Shown piece after piece: positions 33,289 through 40,969 of a stretch of 41,275 bases of DNA (its first letter is position 1; each line of letters opens with the position of its first letter). Source of the DNA: Candidatus Delongbacteria bacterium (GTDB lineage Bacteria > Delongbacteria > UBA4055); contig JAQICF010000239.1 in assembly GCA_027858795.1 (NCBI GenBank), positions 1 to 41,275 on the forward strand, read 5' to 3'. The notes beneath the pieces are model-generated. The model was not told the origin of the DNA. It made no database searches and saw nothing but the letters and a program-made list of their open reading frames with translations. Position numbers and translations under genes: made by a program.

Positions 33289-34458
33289 TTGAACGAAAAT
33301 AAAAAATTAAAAGAGATGCTCAGGATAAGTTCTGATTTTAGCAATATAAAAGATATCGATATACTTTTAGAAAAGATCTTGTTGGAAGCGAGAAAAATGG
33401 TAAATGCTGATGCCGGAACTATTTATACGAAGGAAGATGCTCTTCTCCATTTTAGCCATGCACAGAATAATTCACTACAAGCAAGATTGCCAAAAGGGGA
33501 GAAATTACTTTACAAAAGTTTCAGTATAATGATAGACGAATATTCAATTGCCGGATATGTAGCATCCACAGGAGAAATACTTAATATTCCTGATGTAAGT
33601 AAAATTGCTGAAGATTGCCCATACTCATTCGATGCTGAATTCGATAAAAAAGCTGGTTACAGGACAGTTTCAATGCTGGCTGTTCCACTTCGATTTGAGA
33701 CTGAAGAGATAATCGGTGTATTGCAGATCATTAATGCGAAAGATGATGAAGGTAATATAGTCCCATTCACAGAGGATGATGCACTATTCATAAGGCACTT
33801 TGCCTCAACAGCAAGTATTGCAATGAAGAATGCCAGAATGACAAGAACTCTGTTACTACGAATGATACACATGGCTGAATTAAGAGACTCGAAAGAGACA
33901 GGAGCTCACGTTAACAGAGTTGCAGCATATTCAGTGGAAATATATGAAAGATGGGCAGTTGAGAAGGCTGTTGAAAGGGATGAAATAGATGCAAACAGAG
34001 ATCTTCTAAGAATGGCGGCAATGCTTCATGATGTAGGTAAGGTAGCAATTTCAGATACGATTCTAAAAAAGCCTGCAAAATTAACCAAAGATGAGTTTGA
34101 AGTAATGAAAACACATACTACTCTGGGTGCAGGTCTTTTTACAGATAAGGAATCTCGTTTTGATGAAATAGCTTCAACAATTGCGCTTACTCATCATGAG
34201 AATTGGAATGGTACTGGATATCCTGCACATCCGAAGAAAGAAGATATATCAATATTTGGCAGGATCGTTGCTGTTGCAGATGTTTATGATGCTTTGTCAT
34301 GCAAGAGAGTCTACAAAGATGCTTGGAAAGAGGAAGATGTTTTAGCAGAGATAAGAAAAATGTCAGGCATAAAATTTGATCCTGAAGTAGTTGAAGCCTT
34401 TTTCAAGTCACTTGATATAATAAAGTCGTTATCTGAGAAATATCCTGACAAATCTTAA
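33289..34458 (+). CDS. GAF-HD-GYP protein, probable cyclic-di-GMP phosphodiesterase
   Basis: 389 residues, TTG start with AGGAGG about six bases upstream. A GAF sensor domain (about 20-180: A-D-A-G-T-I-Y, Y-S-I-A-G-Y-V-A, F-T-E-D-D) is followed by an HD-GYP domain. The latter has H-V-N-R-V-A near 206, M-L-H-D-V-G-K with His247/Asp248, and T-H-H-E-N-W-N-G-T-G-Y-P ending near residue 312. All the usual metal ligands are present, so it probably hydrolyses c-di-GMP (or a related cyclic dinucleotide) under control of a ligand on the GAF domain. The terminator at 34478 follows directly. Confidence 0.92.
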   Translation: MNENKKLKEMLRISSDFSNIKDIDILLEKILLEARKMVNADAGTIYTKEDALLHFSHAQNNSLQARLPKGEKLLYKSFSIMIDEYSIAGYVASTGEILNIPDVSKIAEDCPYSFDAEFDKKAGYRTVSMLAVPLRFETEEIIGVLQIINAKDDEGNIVPFTEDDALFIRHFASTASIAMKNARMTRTLLLRMIHMAELRDSKETGAHVNRVAAYSVEIYERWAVEKAVERDEIDANRDLLRMAAMLHDVGKVAISDTILKKPAKLTKDEFEVMKTHTTLGAGLFTDKESRFDEIASTIALTHHENWNGTGYPAHPKKEDISIFGRIVAVADVYDALSCKRVYKDAWKEEDVLAEIRKMSGIKFDPEVVEAFFKSLDIIKSLSEKYPDKS

Positions 34459-34477
34459 ATAATAAATTAGATAAATA

Positions 34478-34508
34478 AAAAAAGCCCTGAAAATTTCAGG
34501 GCTTTTTT
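34478..34508. terminator. Two-way terminator shared by HD-GYP gene and tRNA-Lys
   Basis: A6-GCCCTGAA paired with TTCAGGGC-T6 around a short loop. The T-run serves the plus-strand HD-GYP gene. The A-run gives a T-run on the minus strand directly after the tRNA 3' end (one base away). Confidence 0.93.
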
Positions 34509-34509
34509 G

Positions 34510-34582
34510 TGAGAGAGGACGGGCTCGAACCGTCGACCATCGCCTTAAAAGGGCGGTGCTCTACCAACTGAGCTACTCTCCC
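34510..34582 (-). tRNA. tRNA-Lys, anticodon UUU
   Basis: 73 bases on the minus strand, including the discriminator A. The acceptor GGGAGAG pairs with CTCTCTC (one G-U). The D-arm is GCTC-AGTTGGTA-GAGC, the anticodon loop CTTTTAA (UUU) and the T-arm GACGG-TTCGAGC-CCGTC. The anticodon stem CCGCC/GGCGA leaves a C27-A43 mismatch at its outer pair. CCA is not encoded. Confidence 0.97.
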
Positions 34583-34599
34583 GCCTAAATGCAGTGCCA

Positions 34600-34628
34600 A
34601 ATATAAATGTTTAGGATTTCGAAGTCAA
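34600..34628 (-). promoter_or_regulatory. Promoter of tRNA-Lys
   Basis: On the minus strand, TTGACT (34628-34623), a 17-base spacer and TATATT (34605-34600) end 17 bases before the tRNA 5' end. The architecture matches the gdhA promoter. Confidence 0.65.
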
Positions 34629-34663
34629 GTAATTTCTTTAGAATTTATAAATTAATCGAATTT

Positions 34664-35464
34664 CTATTTATTTGTTATTTTGATCTCAAAAATATTCGGC
34701 CAGTTTTTACCGGTAATAAAGATATTTCCATTTGGATGTAAGGCTATTCCATTGAGAACAAAATTAGTAGAAATGATTTCAGATCCGGCAGACCTTAAGT
34801 CAGACATATCAATTCTTTTTTCGACATAACCTGTTACAGGATCAATAATGACAATATCATCGCTATACCATATGTTCGCAAAGATCTTTTCATTAATATA
34901 TTCAAGTTCATTTAAACGGGAAACCGAATAATCATTAGAATCTTCCACAGATATTTGTTTTATAATATCAAATGTAACTGGATCTCTGAAGGAAATAGTG
35001 GAAGTTCCGTTACTCATGATTATATATTGATCATCGTGAGTCAATCCCCAACCCTCATCATCGTAATCAAACTCACCGAGAATTTTAAGACTGTCGAGGG
35101 AATATTTAAAGCATTTTTCGGATGTATAAGTCAATTGATAGATAATACTGTCAAAAACAGTAATGCCTTCTCCAAAATAGATATCATTAAGTGAGATCAG
35201 ATTATAAATTTCTTCTGTAAAATAATTATATTTAATCAGTTTTGATTTAATTTCATAATTGCTAACGGGATTTCCAGTTCCTTCGATTAAAGTATCACCT
35301 ACAAACTCTAAACCCTGAGTGAAATAGCTTGTATTGTGAGAATATATGTTCACCAAAGTGTATTCAGGATCTGCAGGTGTTATCGTATTATTTGTATTGC
35401 TATCTTCACAAGCCAAAATGCTGATAAAAATGATACAAAGAGATATATAACAAATAATTTTCAT
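34664..35464 (-). CDS. Glutaminyl-peptide cyclotransferase, bacterial/plant type, lipoprotein
   Basis: 266 residues. The signal sequence with lipobox I-L-A-C is at about 17-20, so the protein is anchored to a membrane outside the cytoplasm. The rest is a five-bladed propeller of the plant-type QC family, which turns N-terminal glutamine into pyroglutamate. Typical segments are F-T-Q-G-L-E-F, L-I-E-G-T-G, G-E-G-I-T-V-F, E-G-W-G-L-T-H-D, L-N-E-L-E-Y-I-N and L-N-G-I-A-L-H-P-N-G-N-I-F-I-T-G-K. It may protect exported proteins from aminopeptidases. The stop is followed by tRNA-Lys, also on the minus strand. Confidence 0.9.
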   Translation of the reverse strand: MKIICYISLCIIFISILACEDSNTNNTITPADPEYTLVNIYSHNTSYFTQGLEFVGDTLIEGTGNPVSNYEIKSKLIKYNYFTEEIYNLISLNDIYFGEGITVFDSIIYQLTYTSEKCFKYSLDSLKILGEFDYDDEGWGLTHDDQYIIMSNGTSTISFRDPVTFDIIKQISVEDSNDYSVSRLNELEYINEKIFANIWYSDDIVIIDPVTGYVEKRIDMSDLRSAGSEIISTNFVLNGIALHPNGNIFITGKNWPNIFEIKITNK

Positions 35465-35495
35465 ATTATTCCTTTATTTTGCTAGAAGTTGCACT

Positions 35496-35611
35496 TCTTT
35501 ATATCTAAAACAGTCATAGGTTATCCTTAATTAGTTTCTGAACGTCTTTATGTCTAAAGCATTCATAGGTTATCCTTAATTAGTTTCTGAACGTCTTTAT
35601 GTCTAAAGCAT
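35496..35611. repeat. 49-base tandem duplication of the 3' end of the glycosylase gene, with a decayed third copy
   Basis: 35514-35562 and 35563-35611 are identical 49-base units. The right unit contains the stop codon and last codons of the glycosylase gene, and the left unit is non-coding. Further left, 35496-35520 matches the corresponding segment (35545-35569) at 22 of 25 bases, which indicates a third, older copy. Confidence 0.9.
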
Positions 35612-36147
35612 TCAGATGTATGATCATTTACCATACCAGTTGCCTGCATGTGTGAATATACGATCGTTGAACCTACGAATTTAAAACCTTTTTTCTTCAA
35701 GTCTGAACTGATCTTATCTGATAATTCAGTTTTTGCTGGAACATCTTTAACGGAAGTGTAATTATTTTGAATAGGTTTATTATCAACGAAATTCCAGATA
35801 TATTTACTGAAGGATCCAAATTCTTTTTGAATTTCAATGAAAGCTTGAGCATTTGTGATTGTAGCTTTTATCTTTAAGCGATTGCGAATAATACCTTTAT
35901 CATTCATCAATTCATCAAATTTAGATTCGTTATACTTGGTAATTTTTTGATAATTAAAGTTATCAAGTGCTTTTCTAAAATTATCTCTTTTTTTCAAAAT
36001 GGTCATCCAGCTTAAACCAGCTTGAAAAGTTTCAAGAATAAGAAATTCAAAGATGGTTTTGTCATCGTACAAAGGAACCCCCCATTCAGTATCGTGATAC
36101 TGTAAATAAAGTGGATCAGATCCTGCCCAATAGCATCTTTTTTTCAT
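35563..36147 (-). CDS. tag: DNA-3-methyladenine glycosylase I
   Basis: 194 residues, close to E. coli Tag. It removes 3-methyladenine from DNA as the first step of base excision repair. It starts R-C-Y-W-A-G-S-D-P-L-Y. The zinc ligands C5, H18, H176 and C180 align with E. coli C4, H17, H175 and C179. Glu39 and Trp46 in the E-T-F-Q-A-G-L-S-W segment match the active-site residues. It lies 21 bases after the CRTAC1-like gene and is probably co-transcribed with it. Its final codons and stop lie in the 49-base duplication. Confidence 0.95.
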   Translation of the reverse strand: MKKRCYWAGSDPLYLQYHDTEWGVPLYDDKTIFEFLILETFQAGLSWMTILKKRDNFRKALDNFNYQKITKYNESKFDELMNDKGIIRNRLKIKATITNAQAFIEIQKEFGSFSKYIWNFVDNKPIQNNYTSVKDVPAKTELSDKISSDLKKKGFKFVGSTIVYSHMQATGMVNDHTSECFRHKDVQKLIKDNL

Positions 36148-36168
36148 TATATGATACTCTTATAAAGT

Positions 36169-38598
36169 TTATTTGTCTTCAACAACAGTAAATATCCTGT
36201 TTACACCATTTATAGTAAATTCTCTTTCAGCACCACTGGGGAAAATAACCGATAAAGTAAATGGTCCTTTTTTATTTCCTAATCCGAAATGTTGAATTAA
36301 TGAATGTTGATTAGTTGTACCTTTTCCACCCTGAACTTCTCTTATCAAACTGATCTCATCGTTATAGAGCTTAAGCCGAGTACCTATTCCTTCAGAATGA
36401 TTTTTTGTTACCAGTTTTACTTCCAGCCAATCACCTATCATCTCAGTATCATTTCTGAATAATTGAATTTTCCCGCCGGCAGAGAGAATATCAAGGTCAC
36501 CGTCATTGTCAATATCGGCAAAAGCAACTCCCCATCCATTAAAATGCCTGGTTCCTGAGAAATAAGTCGCATCCCTGAATGTCTTATCACCATTGTTCAT
36601 ATACAAGAATGATCGTCTGCCTTCATAGATATTATTAATATACAAGTCTAAGTAACCGTCATTATCAAGATCGCCCCATGCAGGTTCAGAGTGAGTTTCT
36701 TCATAGAAGATACCGGCTTTTCTTCTCTGATCCACAAAATTCCAGTCAGGAGCTCCCTGGTTTTCATACAACATACTCATATCGGAAAGATCGATATAAC
36801 GGGGGTGAGCTAAGTTGGCAGAGAAAAGGTCAAGGTCTCCATCATTATCATAATCCGCCCATTCTGAGCCTATTGTATGTCCCCACCATCCTTCTTTTTC
36901 ATTGCCGGAAGGTCCTAGTTCTGTTGCTTTATTAGTAAAATTTCCATCACCGTTATTTACGAGCAGGAAGTTTTCATTTAATCTATAATTTGAAACGAAA
37001 ATATCAAGGTCTTTATCATTGTCAAAGTCCCCAAAATTCACACCTCTACCAGCTCTGGTTATTCCATCTTTAGGTAAAATTCCGGAAGTTTTGGATGCAT
37101 TCATAAATCTTCCATTACCCGTACCTATGAAAAACTCATCGTGTTCGAACTCATAATCTTTTTCATAATTGGCATAATATATATCAAGACGGCCATCATT
37201 ATTAACATCTCCAACACCGATTCCTTCAGTTGATATCTTATTATCCTGGATAGAACCTTTATCCATTACCTTTTGGAATAGACCGTCAATATTTAAACGA
37301 ACGCACTCAGGATCTTTGGTTACGATGTCCAGCATACCATCATTATTGAAATCAGCCCAAAGGCCTCCATTACCTTTCATGTTCTTTGGAAACACATTCA
37401 TTGTTTCTTCTCTAAAATTATTTCCACCGATATTTTTGAATAATCTACTACCATTCAAGAGCATATCCTGGTAACCATCATTATCATAATCCCCCCAGGC
37501 AATTCTTTCAGCAGATATATCATCAATCCCATATTCTTTTGTGACATCTGTAAATGTTATTCCCTGGTAACCAAGCCTTTTTCGAGCATAATTCACTACT
37601 TCGTTATTGTCAGCATCCTCAAGTTTTGAAAGTTTTCGTAAAAGCGAATCAGATTTAGCAGAATAAATATTTCGGGAATCTCCTCTTATCAGAGACAGAA
37701 TAGAGTTTATGATCGCTGGGTCTTTATCTCTGGATTTATAATAAGATTTAGCCATTAAGTAATGAATTTGTCCAAAAGTTATTTCATCATCAACGGTAAG
37801 CGGGCAACCTCTGAGAACTTCGTTTAAAATGTCATTTGCTGCAGCAAAATTATTTTTTCCGATCAGAATATCTGCCAAAGTAGATGCTGCTTGAATGCAA
37901 GCTGATCTTTTTTCCAATCCCCATTCCATTGGAGGATAGTGCTCTAACTTCGGATAGTTTTTAGAAAGTTCATATCCTTTCTGGGCATGTTCCAAAGCTG
38001 AGATAGTATCGATCTTATTTCGATACATATAATTTGCAAAAGTATTATATGGGAGATAATCCTCGGGGAATGCATCTCTAAAGTTTATCAATGCAGTCGT
38101 TAATTGAGCATTTTTATTTAAATTGCTCAGCGACGAAGCAAGATATTGATACATCGTTTTTCGCCAATTAGTCTCAGGATATTTTTCAATTAGTTCAGTG
38201 ACTACGACTACCCTAGCAGAATCATTATTCCAAATAGATCTGAGTTTTTCATAAAATTCTGAGCTGGCTAATTCAAAGGTGTATTTTGATCCGGGGTAAT
38301 TTTTTATTATTTTGCTTTTTACAGAATCAGCATGAATTGAATCCTCAATAATTAAAAACCCGCTAAATGCAGTGTATAATTTTTCTGGATATTCATCCTG
38401 CATGCTGAGTTTTTCACAACTGATTTTTATATTCTGTTTTACATTTTCTATTCTTTCAGGATTATCTTTTGCTTTATCCAGAGATTCCTGCCAGCTGACT
38501 TCCAGATCTTTAAAATCTATTTCAAATGTGACCATTTGTTTTTTTGTAGTACAACTTGTTAAGATCATAAATATTATTAAGGTTAATAATCTCTTCAT
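36169..38598 (-). CDS. CRTAC1-like lipoprotein with FG-GAP/VCBS repeats and ASPIC/UnbV domain
   Basis: 809 residues. The lipobox L-T-S-C puts the lipid on Cys16. An alpha-helical, TPR-like region (about 25-335) precedes a beta-propeller made of repeats with D-x-D-x-D-G calcium loops (W-G-D-Y-D-N-D-G, W-A-D-F-N-N-D-G, V-G-D-V-N-N-D-G, F-G-D-F-D-N-D-K, W-A-D-Y-D-N-D-G, W-G-D-L-D-N-D-G, F-A-D-I-D-N-D-G). The C-terminus (about 720-805) is an ASPIC/UnbV domain with G-I-G-T-R-L and H-F-G-L-G. It is probably an integrin-like calcium-binding surface protein. The ligand is unknown. Confidence 0.9.
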   Translation of the reverse strand: MKRLLTLIIFMILTSCTTKKQMVTFEIDFKDLEVSWQESLDKAKDNPERIENVKQNIKISCEKLSMQDEYPEKLYTAFSGFLIIEDSIHADSVKSKIIKNYPGSKYTFELASSEFYEKLRSIWNNDSARVVVVTELIEKYPETNWRKTMYQYLASSLSNLNKNAQLTTALINFRDAFPEDYLPYNTFANYMYRNKIDTISALEHAQKGYELSKNYPKLEHYPPMEWGLEKRSACIQAASTLADILIGKNNFAAANDILNEVLRGCPLTVDDEITFGQIHYLMAKSYYKSRDKDPAIINSILSLIRGDSRNIYSAKSDSLLRKLSKLEDADNNEVVNYARKRLGYQGITFTDVTKEYGIDDISAERIAWGDYDNDGYQDMLLNGSRLFKNIGGNNFREETMNVFPKNMKGNGGLWADFNNDGMLDIVTKDPECVRLNIDGLFQKVMDKGSIQDNKISTEGIGVGDVNNDGRLDIYYANYEKDYEFEHDEFFIGTGNGRFMNASKTSGILPKDGITRAGRGVNFGDFDNDKDLDIFVSNYRLNENFLLVNNGDGNFTNKATELGPSGNEKEGWWGHTIGSEWADYDNDGDLDLFSANLAHPRYIDLSDMSMLYENQGAPDWNFVDQRRKAGIFYEETHSEPAWGDLDNDGYLDLYINNIYEGRRSFLYMNNGDKTFRDATYFSGTRHFNGWGVAFADIDNDGDLDILSAGGKIQLFRNDTEMIGDWLEVKLVTKNHSEGIGTRLKLYNDEISLIREVQGGKGTTNQHSLIQHFGLGNKKGPFTLSVIFPSGAEREFTINGVNRIFTVVEDK

Positions 38599-38694
38599 AA
38601 ACTATGTTAACTTCCTAGTATAATTAATGATGTAATAAGATAAATAAATTAATCATAATAGTAAAACGATATATGTTTTAATTAATAATGAGAA

Positions 38695-39522
38695 CTACAT
38701 CATACCAAAATAAAATGCCAAGATCCCGAAAAACATATCAATCTTCATGATCAGGCTGAGTTTTTCGTAATTGATTTTTTTGATATCCATAAAAAGTACA
38801 GAAAAAACAAAAAAGAGAACAGGGAAGACAGCTATTAAAATGATAGTAGGGAAGAATATTGTATATTTACCAAAGATCATCAAATATATCAAATAAGACA
38901 TTAGGAATAATATAAGCATTTTGACAATTAAAACAGTTTTGTTTATGCCCAGTTTGATTGCCATTGTGCTAGCTCTTTCATTCCTGTCACCTTCAATATC
39001 CGCAATGTCTTTTATGATCTCTCTTATGAAATGGAAAAGAAAAGCAGAGATCGCTAGTGGAATTATACTCTCAAAATTACCCGTCGTTATACTACAGAAA
39101 TAAAAGAGATATCCACTGATGAAAGCTACAATAAAATTACCCCAGAAAGGTCGTCTTTTGAGGAAGATAGTATAGAATAAGAGTATGAAATTTACGAGTA
39201 AAACAGCAGCAAATGAATGATATCCTAAAAAGAAACCTGAGGTCAGTGATCCAATTACAAGAATTGAGTAGGCAATATAAGCAGAGCTTATTTTAAGATT
39301 TTTTGACGGTAGCGGTCTATCAGGTTTGTTGATTAGATCAATGTTTATATCAATAATGTCGTTAATAATATTTCCAGCACCGGCAGTTAGCACAGTAGAG
39401 AGTGTTATCAACAGAAGATTAAGATAAATAATATTTTCAGCAACGATAAAATAAGCTATTACAGATGCAAAAGCTGTTATAAGAAGGTTTAAAGGTCGAA
39501 TTATTATTAAGTGATATTTCAT
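38695..39522 (-). CDS. UbiA family prenyltransferase (geranylgeranylglycerol-phosphate transferase-like)
   Basis: 275 residues, mostly hydrophobic, with about eight or nine membrane helices. The first aspartate motif N-D-I-I-D-I-N-I-D (54-62) continues as N-K-P-D-R-P-L-P-S, a form common in the DGGGP-synthase branch. The second motif is K-D-I-A-D-I-E-G-D-R-N near 170-185. It attaches a prenyl chain to an acceptor in the membrane. Whether the acceptor is a quinone precursor or a glycerol phosphate cannot be told. It follows rseC by 30 bases, a gap filled by a palindrome. Confidence 0.88.
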   Translation of the reverse strand: MKYHLIIIRPLNLLITAFASVIAYFIVAENIIYLNLLLITLSTVLTAGAGNIINDIIDINIDLINKPDRPLPSKNLKISSAYIAYSILVIGSLTSGFFLGYHSFAAVLLVNFILLFYTIFLKRRPFWGNFIVAFISGYLFYFCSITTGNFESIIPLAISAFLFHFIREIIKDIADIEGDRNERASTMAIKLGINKTVLIVKMLILFLMSYLIYLMIFGKYTIFFPTIILIAVFPVLFFVFSVLFMDIKKINYEKLSLIMKIDMFFGILAFYFGMM

Positions 39523-39531
39523 AGTCTTAAG

Positions 39532-39552
39532 AGACGTAGTTGTACTACGTCT
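39532..39552. repeat. REP-like palindrome, variant copy
   Basis: AGACGTAGT, loop TGT, ACTACGTCT: nine perfect pairs, followed by TTAC as in the palindrome at 24282. It fills the 30-base gap between the rseC stop and the prenyltransferase start. Confidence 0.75.
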
Positions 39553-39957
39553 TTACGGGATTTTTTTTACATACTTGGGTAGAAAAATACCTTTGTGTGT
39601 TACTTTCTTGTTGATCACGATCAGTACCAGTACCCCGGCTGTTAATCCGAATAATGATCCGATCATACCAGCTCCATCAGAAGGTTCAACCAAATATCCA
39701 ATATAGTAACCAATTATCATCATTAATATTGGAAAAATAAAGAGCAAGAATCCAGAGGTAAGTTTTGTGCCTGATGTTAATTCAATATTAACTCTATCTC
39801 CAGCTACAAGATCATATTTATTAGGGATCTTCAGTAATACCGGTTTATCATCGCTCGCACAAATGCCTTTATTAGCACATGAGGAGCATGATGAATTCAG
39901 CACCATTTCTATATAAGCATATTTGTCGTCAATTTTTTTTACTAACCCTTTATCCAT
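39553..39957 (-). CDS. SoxR-reducing system protein RseC family
   Basis: 134 residues. The N-terminal domain has Cys24, Cys27 and Cys33 (C-S-S-C-A-N-K-G-I-C). Two membrane helices follow (about 68-87 and 95-115). This matches the RseC/MucC family, often linked to Rnf electron-transport genes or SoxR reduction. It starts directly downstream of the porV-like gene. The first codons and ribosome site are part of a 39-base tandem duplication that also creates a mini-ORF ending three bases before this ATG. Confidence 0.85.
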   Translation of the reverse strand: MDKGLVKKIDDKYAYIEMVLNSSCSSCANKGICASDDKPVLLKIPNKYDLVAGDRVNIELTSGTKLTSGFLLFIFPILMMIIGYYIGYLVEPSDGAGMIGSLFGLTAGVLVLIVINKKVTHKGIFLPKYVKKIP

Positions 39958-40008
39958 GCACTATTCCCAATATTTTTTTACAAAAACTTTATCCATGAAT
40001 TATTCCCA
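39931..40008. repeat. 39-base tandem duplication at the porV-rseC junction
   Basis: 39931-39969 (start of rseC with its ribosome site) and 39970-40008 (end of the porV-like gene and spacer) agree at 32 of 39 positions in perfect register. Both include TTTATCCATG and TATTCCCA on the plus strand. Confidence 0.85.
39961..39996 (-). other. Mini-ORF created by the 39-base duplication
   Basis: ATG at 39996 opens an 11-codon frame M-D-K-V-F-V-K-K-Y-W-E with a TAG at 39961-39963. Its beginning copies the RseC start (M-D-K-G-L-V-K-K) and its end copies the porV-like C-terminus (W-E-stop). Like rseC, it has TTGGGAATA upstream. If translated, it would end three bases before rseC and could couple its translation. 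Confidence 0.4.
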
Positions 40009-40953
40009 AGAATAGGCAAGGCTGATTTTATGTGTGTTTCCAAGGTCTTCAAAATCAGGTTTAAAAGCATAATCCAGAGTTATACCCTTATAATCCAGAC
40101 CACTTCCTGCAGACCAGGTATTATCGGTGTTATATCCACCTCGAATAAATATTTTCTTGAATTTAAGCTCAATACCTGTACTTAAAACAAAGTCCATTAC
40201 TCCAAGTGAGGCGAAAGAGTGTTCAGCGTAATTTTCTGTTCTTATCTTGGTTCCTGTAATAATTTTATAGTCAGTCAAAAAATATTCGATTCTATTATTA
40301 TATTCCGCATTGAAAAGTATTGAAGGTCTAACAATTTCAGTTAATCCTGTTGTCCAGAATAGGGTAGAAGTTGTAATGTCCTGTATCTTCATTCCCAGTG
40401 TAATGTTTGGGTTGGCAAAGTATAAACCTGAAATGTCAGTACCAAAACCAAAAGCGGATTCTTCTTCAAAGGTCTTATACAGGAGTTTTACGTTTACTCC
40501 CCAAAGAATTTTGTCTGAATATTTTTTACCGAGTGATGCATATAAGGCAAATTCGTTATTGTTTACAAACTTATCAGGTAGGATCCGATTTGTTTCACTT
40601 ACTAAACTATCTTCATTCTGAAGCTTAGTTAAAGTTATATTATCAATTCCCATCCAGATGAATGAAAAACCAACATCATGTCCGTCAATTTCTGTTTTGA
40701 ATGAAGCAAATTCCTGACGAACTAAACCATCAAATCTTTCACTGTGAGAAAGTTGAACATTCTTGTTTGTTATTAACGGAAGATAAGCAGGATTAAAATA
40801 TGAGGCAGATGAAGAATTAAATGAAGTTAGAACAATGTTACCAAGAGATAAACTTCTAGCTTCTGTACCGGAGCTTATGAATTCACCGGCATACTTTCCA
40901 TCCGCAAACAAGTATGAAGAAATTATCAGTACAGTTAAAATCAGTTTTTTCAT
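40000..40953 (-). CDS. PorV/PorQ-like outer-membrane beta-barrel protein
   Basis: 317 residues. The signal peptide is about 1-18 (Y-L-F-A). The mature start contains the family-like F-I-S-S-G-T-E-A-R-S-L-S-L-G-N and A-S-Y-F-N-P-A-Y-L-P-L segments. The remainder alternates polar and hydrophobic residues in strand-length steps and ends in L-A-Y-S-W-E. PorV proteins sit in the outer membrane and in some phyla serve type IX secretion. No other secretion gene is present here, so that role is not claimed. Confidence 0.8.
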   Translation of the reverse strand: MKKLILTVLIISSYLFADGKYAGEFISSGTEARSLSLGNIVLTSFNSSSASYFNPAYLPLITNKNVQLSHSERFDGLVRQEFASFKTEIDGHDVGFSFIWMGIDNITLTKLQNEDSLVSETNRILPDKFVNNNEFALYASLGKKYSDKILWGVNVKLLYKTFEEESAFGFGTDISGLYFANPNITLGMKIQDITTSTLFWTTGLTEIVRPSILFNAEYNNRIEYFLTDYKIITGTKIRTENYAEHSFASLGVMDFVLSTGIELKFKKIFIRGGYNTDNTWSAGSGLDYKGITLDYAFKPDFEDLGNTHKISLAYSWE

Positions 40954-40969
40954 GTAAATACCCAGTTTC

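Noticed and set aside
40000..40953. FadL-type fatty-acid transporter
   Set aside because: The start and length fit PorV/PorQ-like proteins better, and the FadL N-terminal plug motif is not visible.
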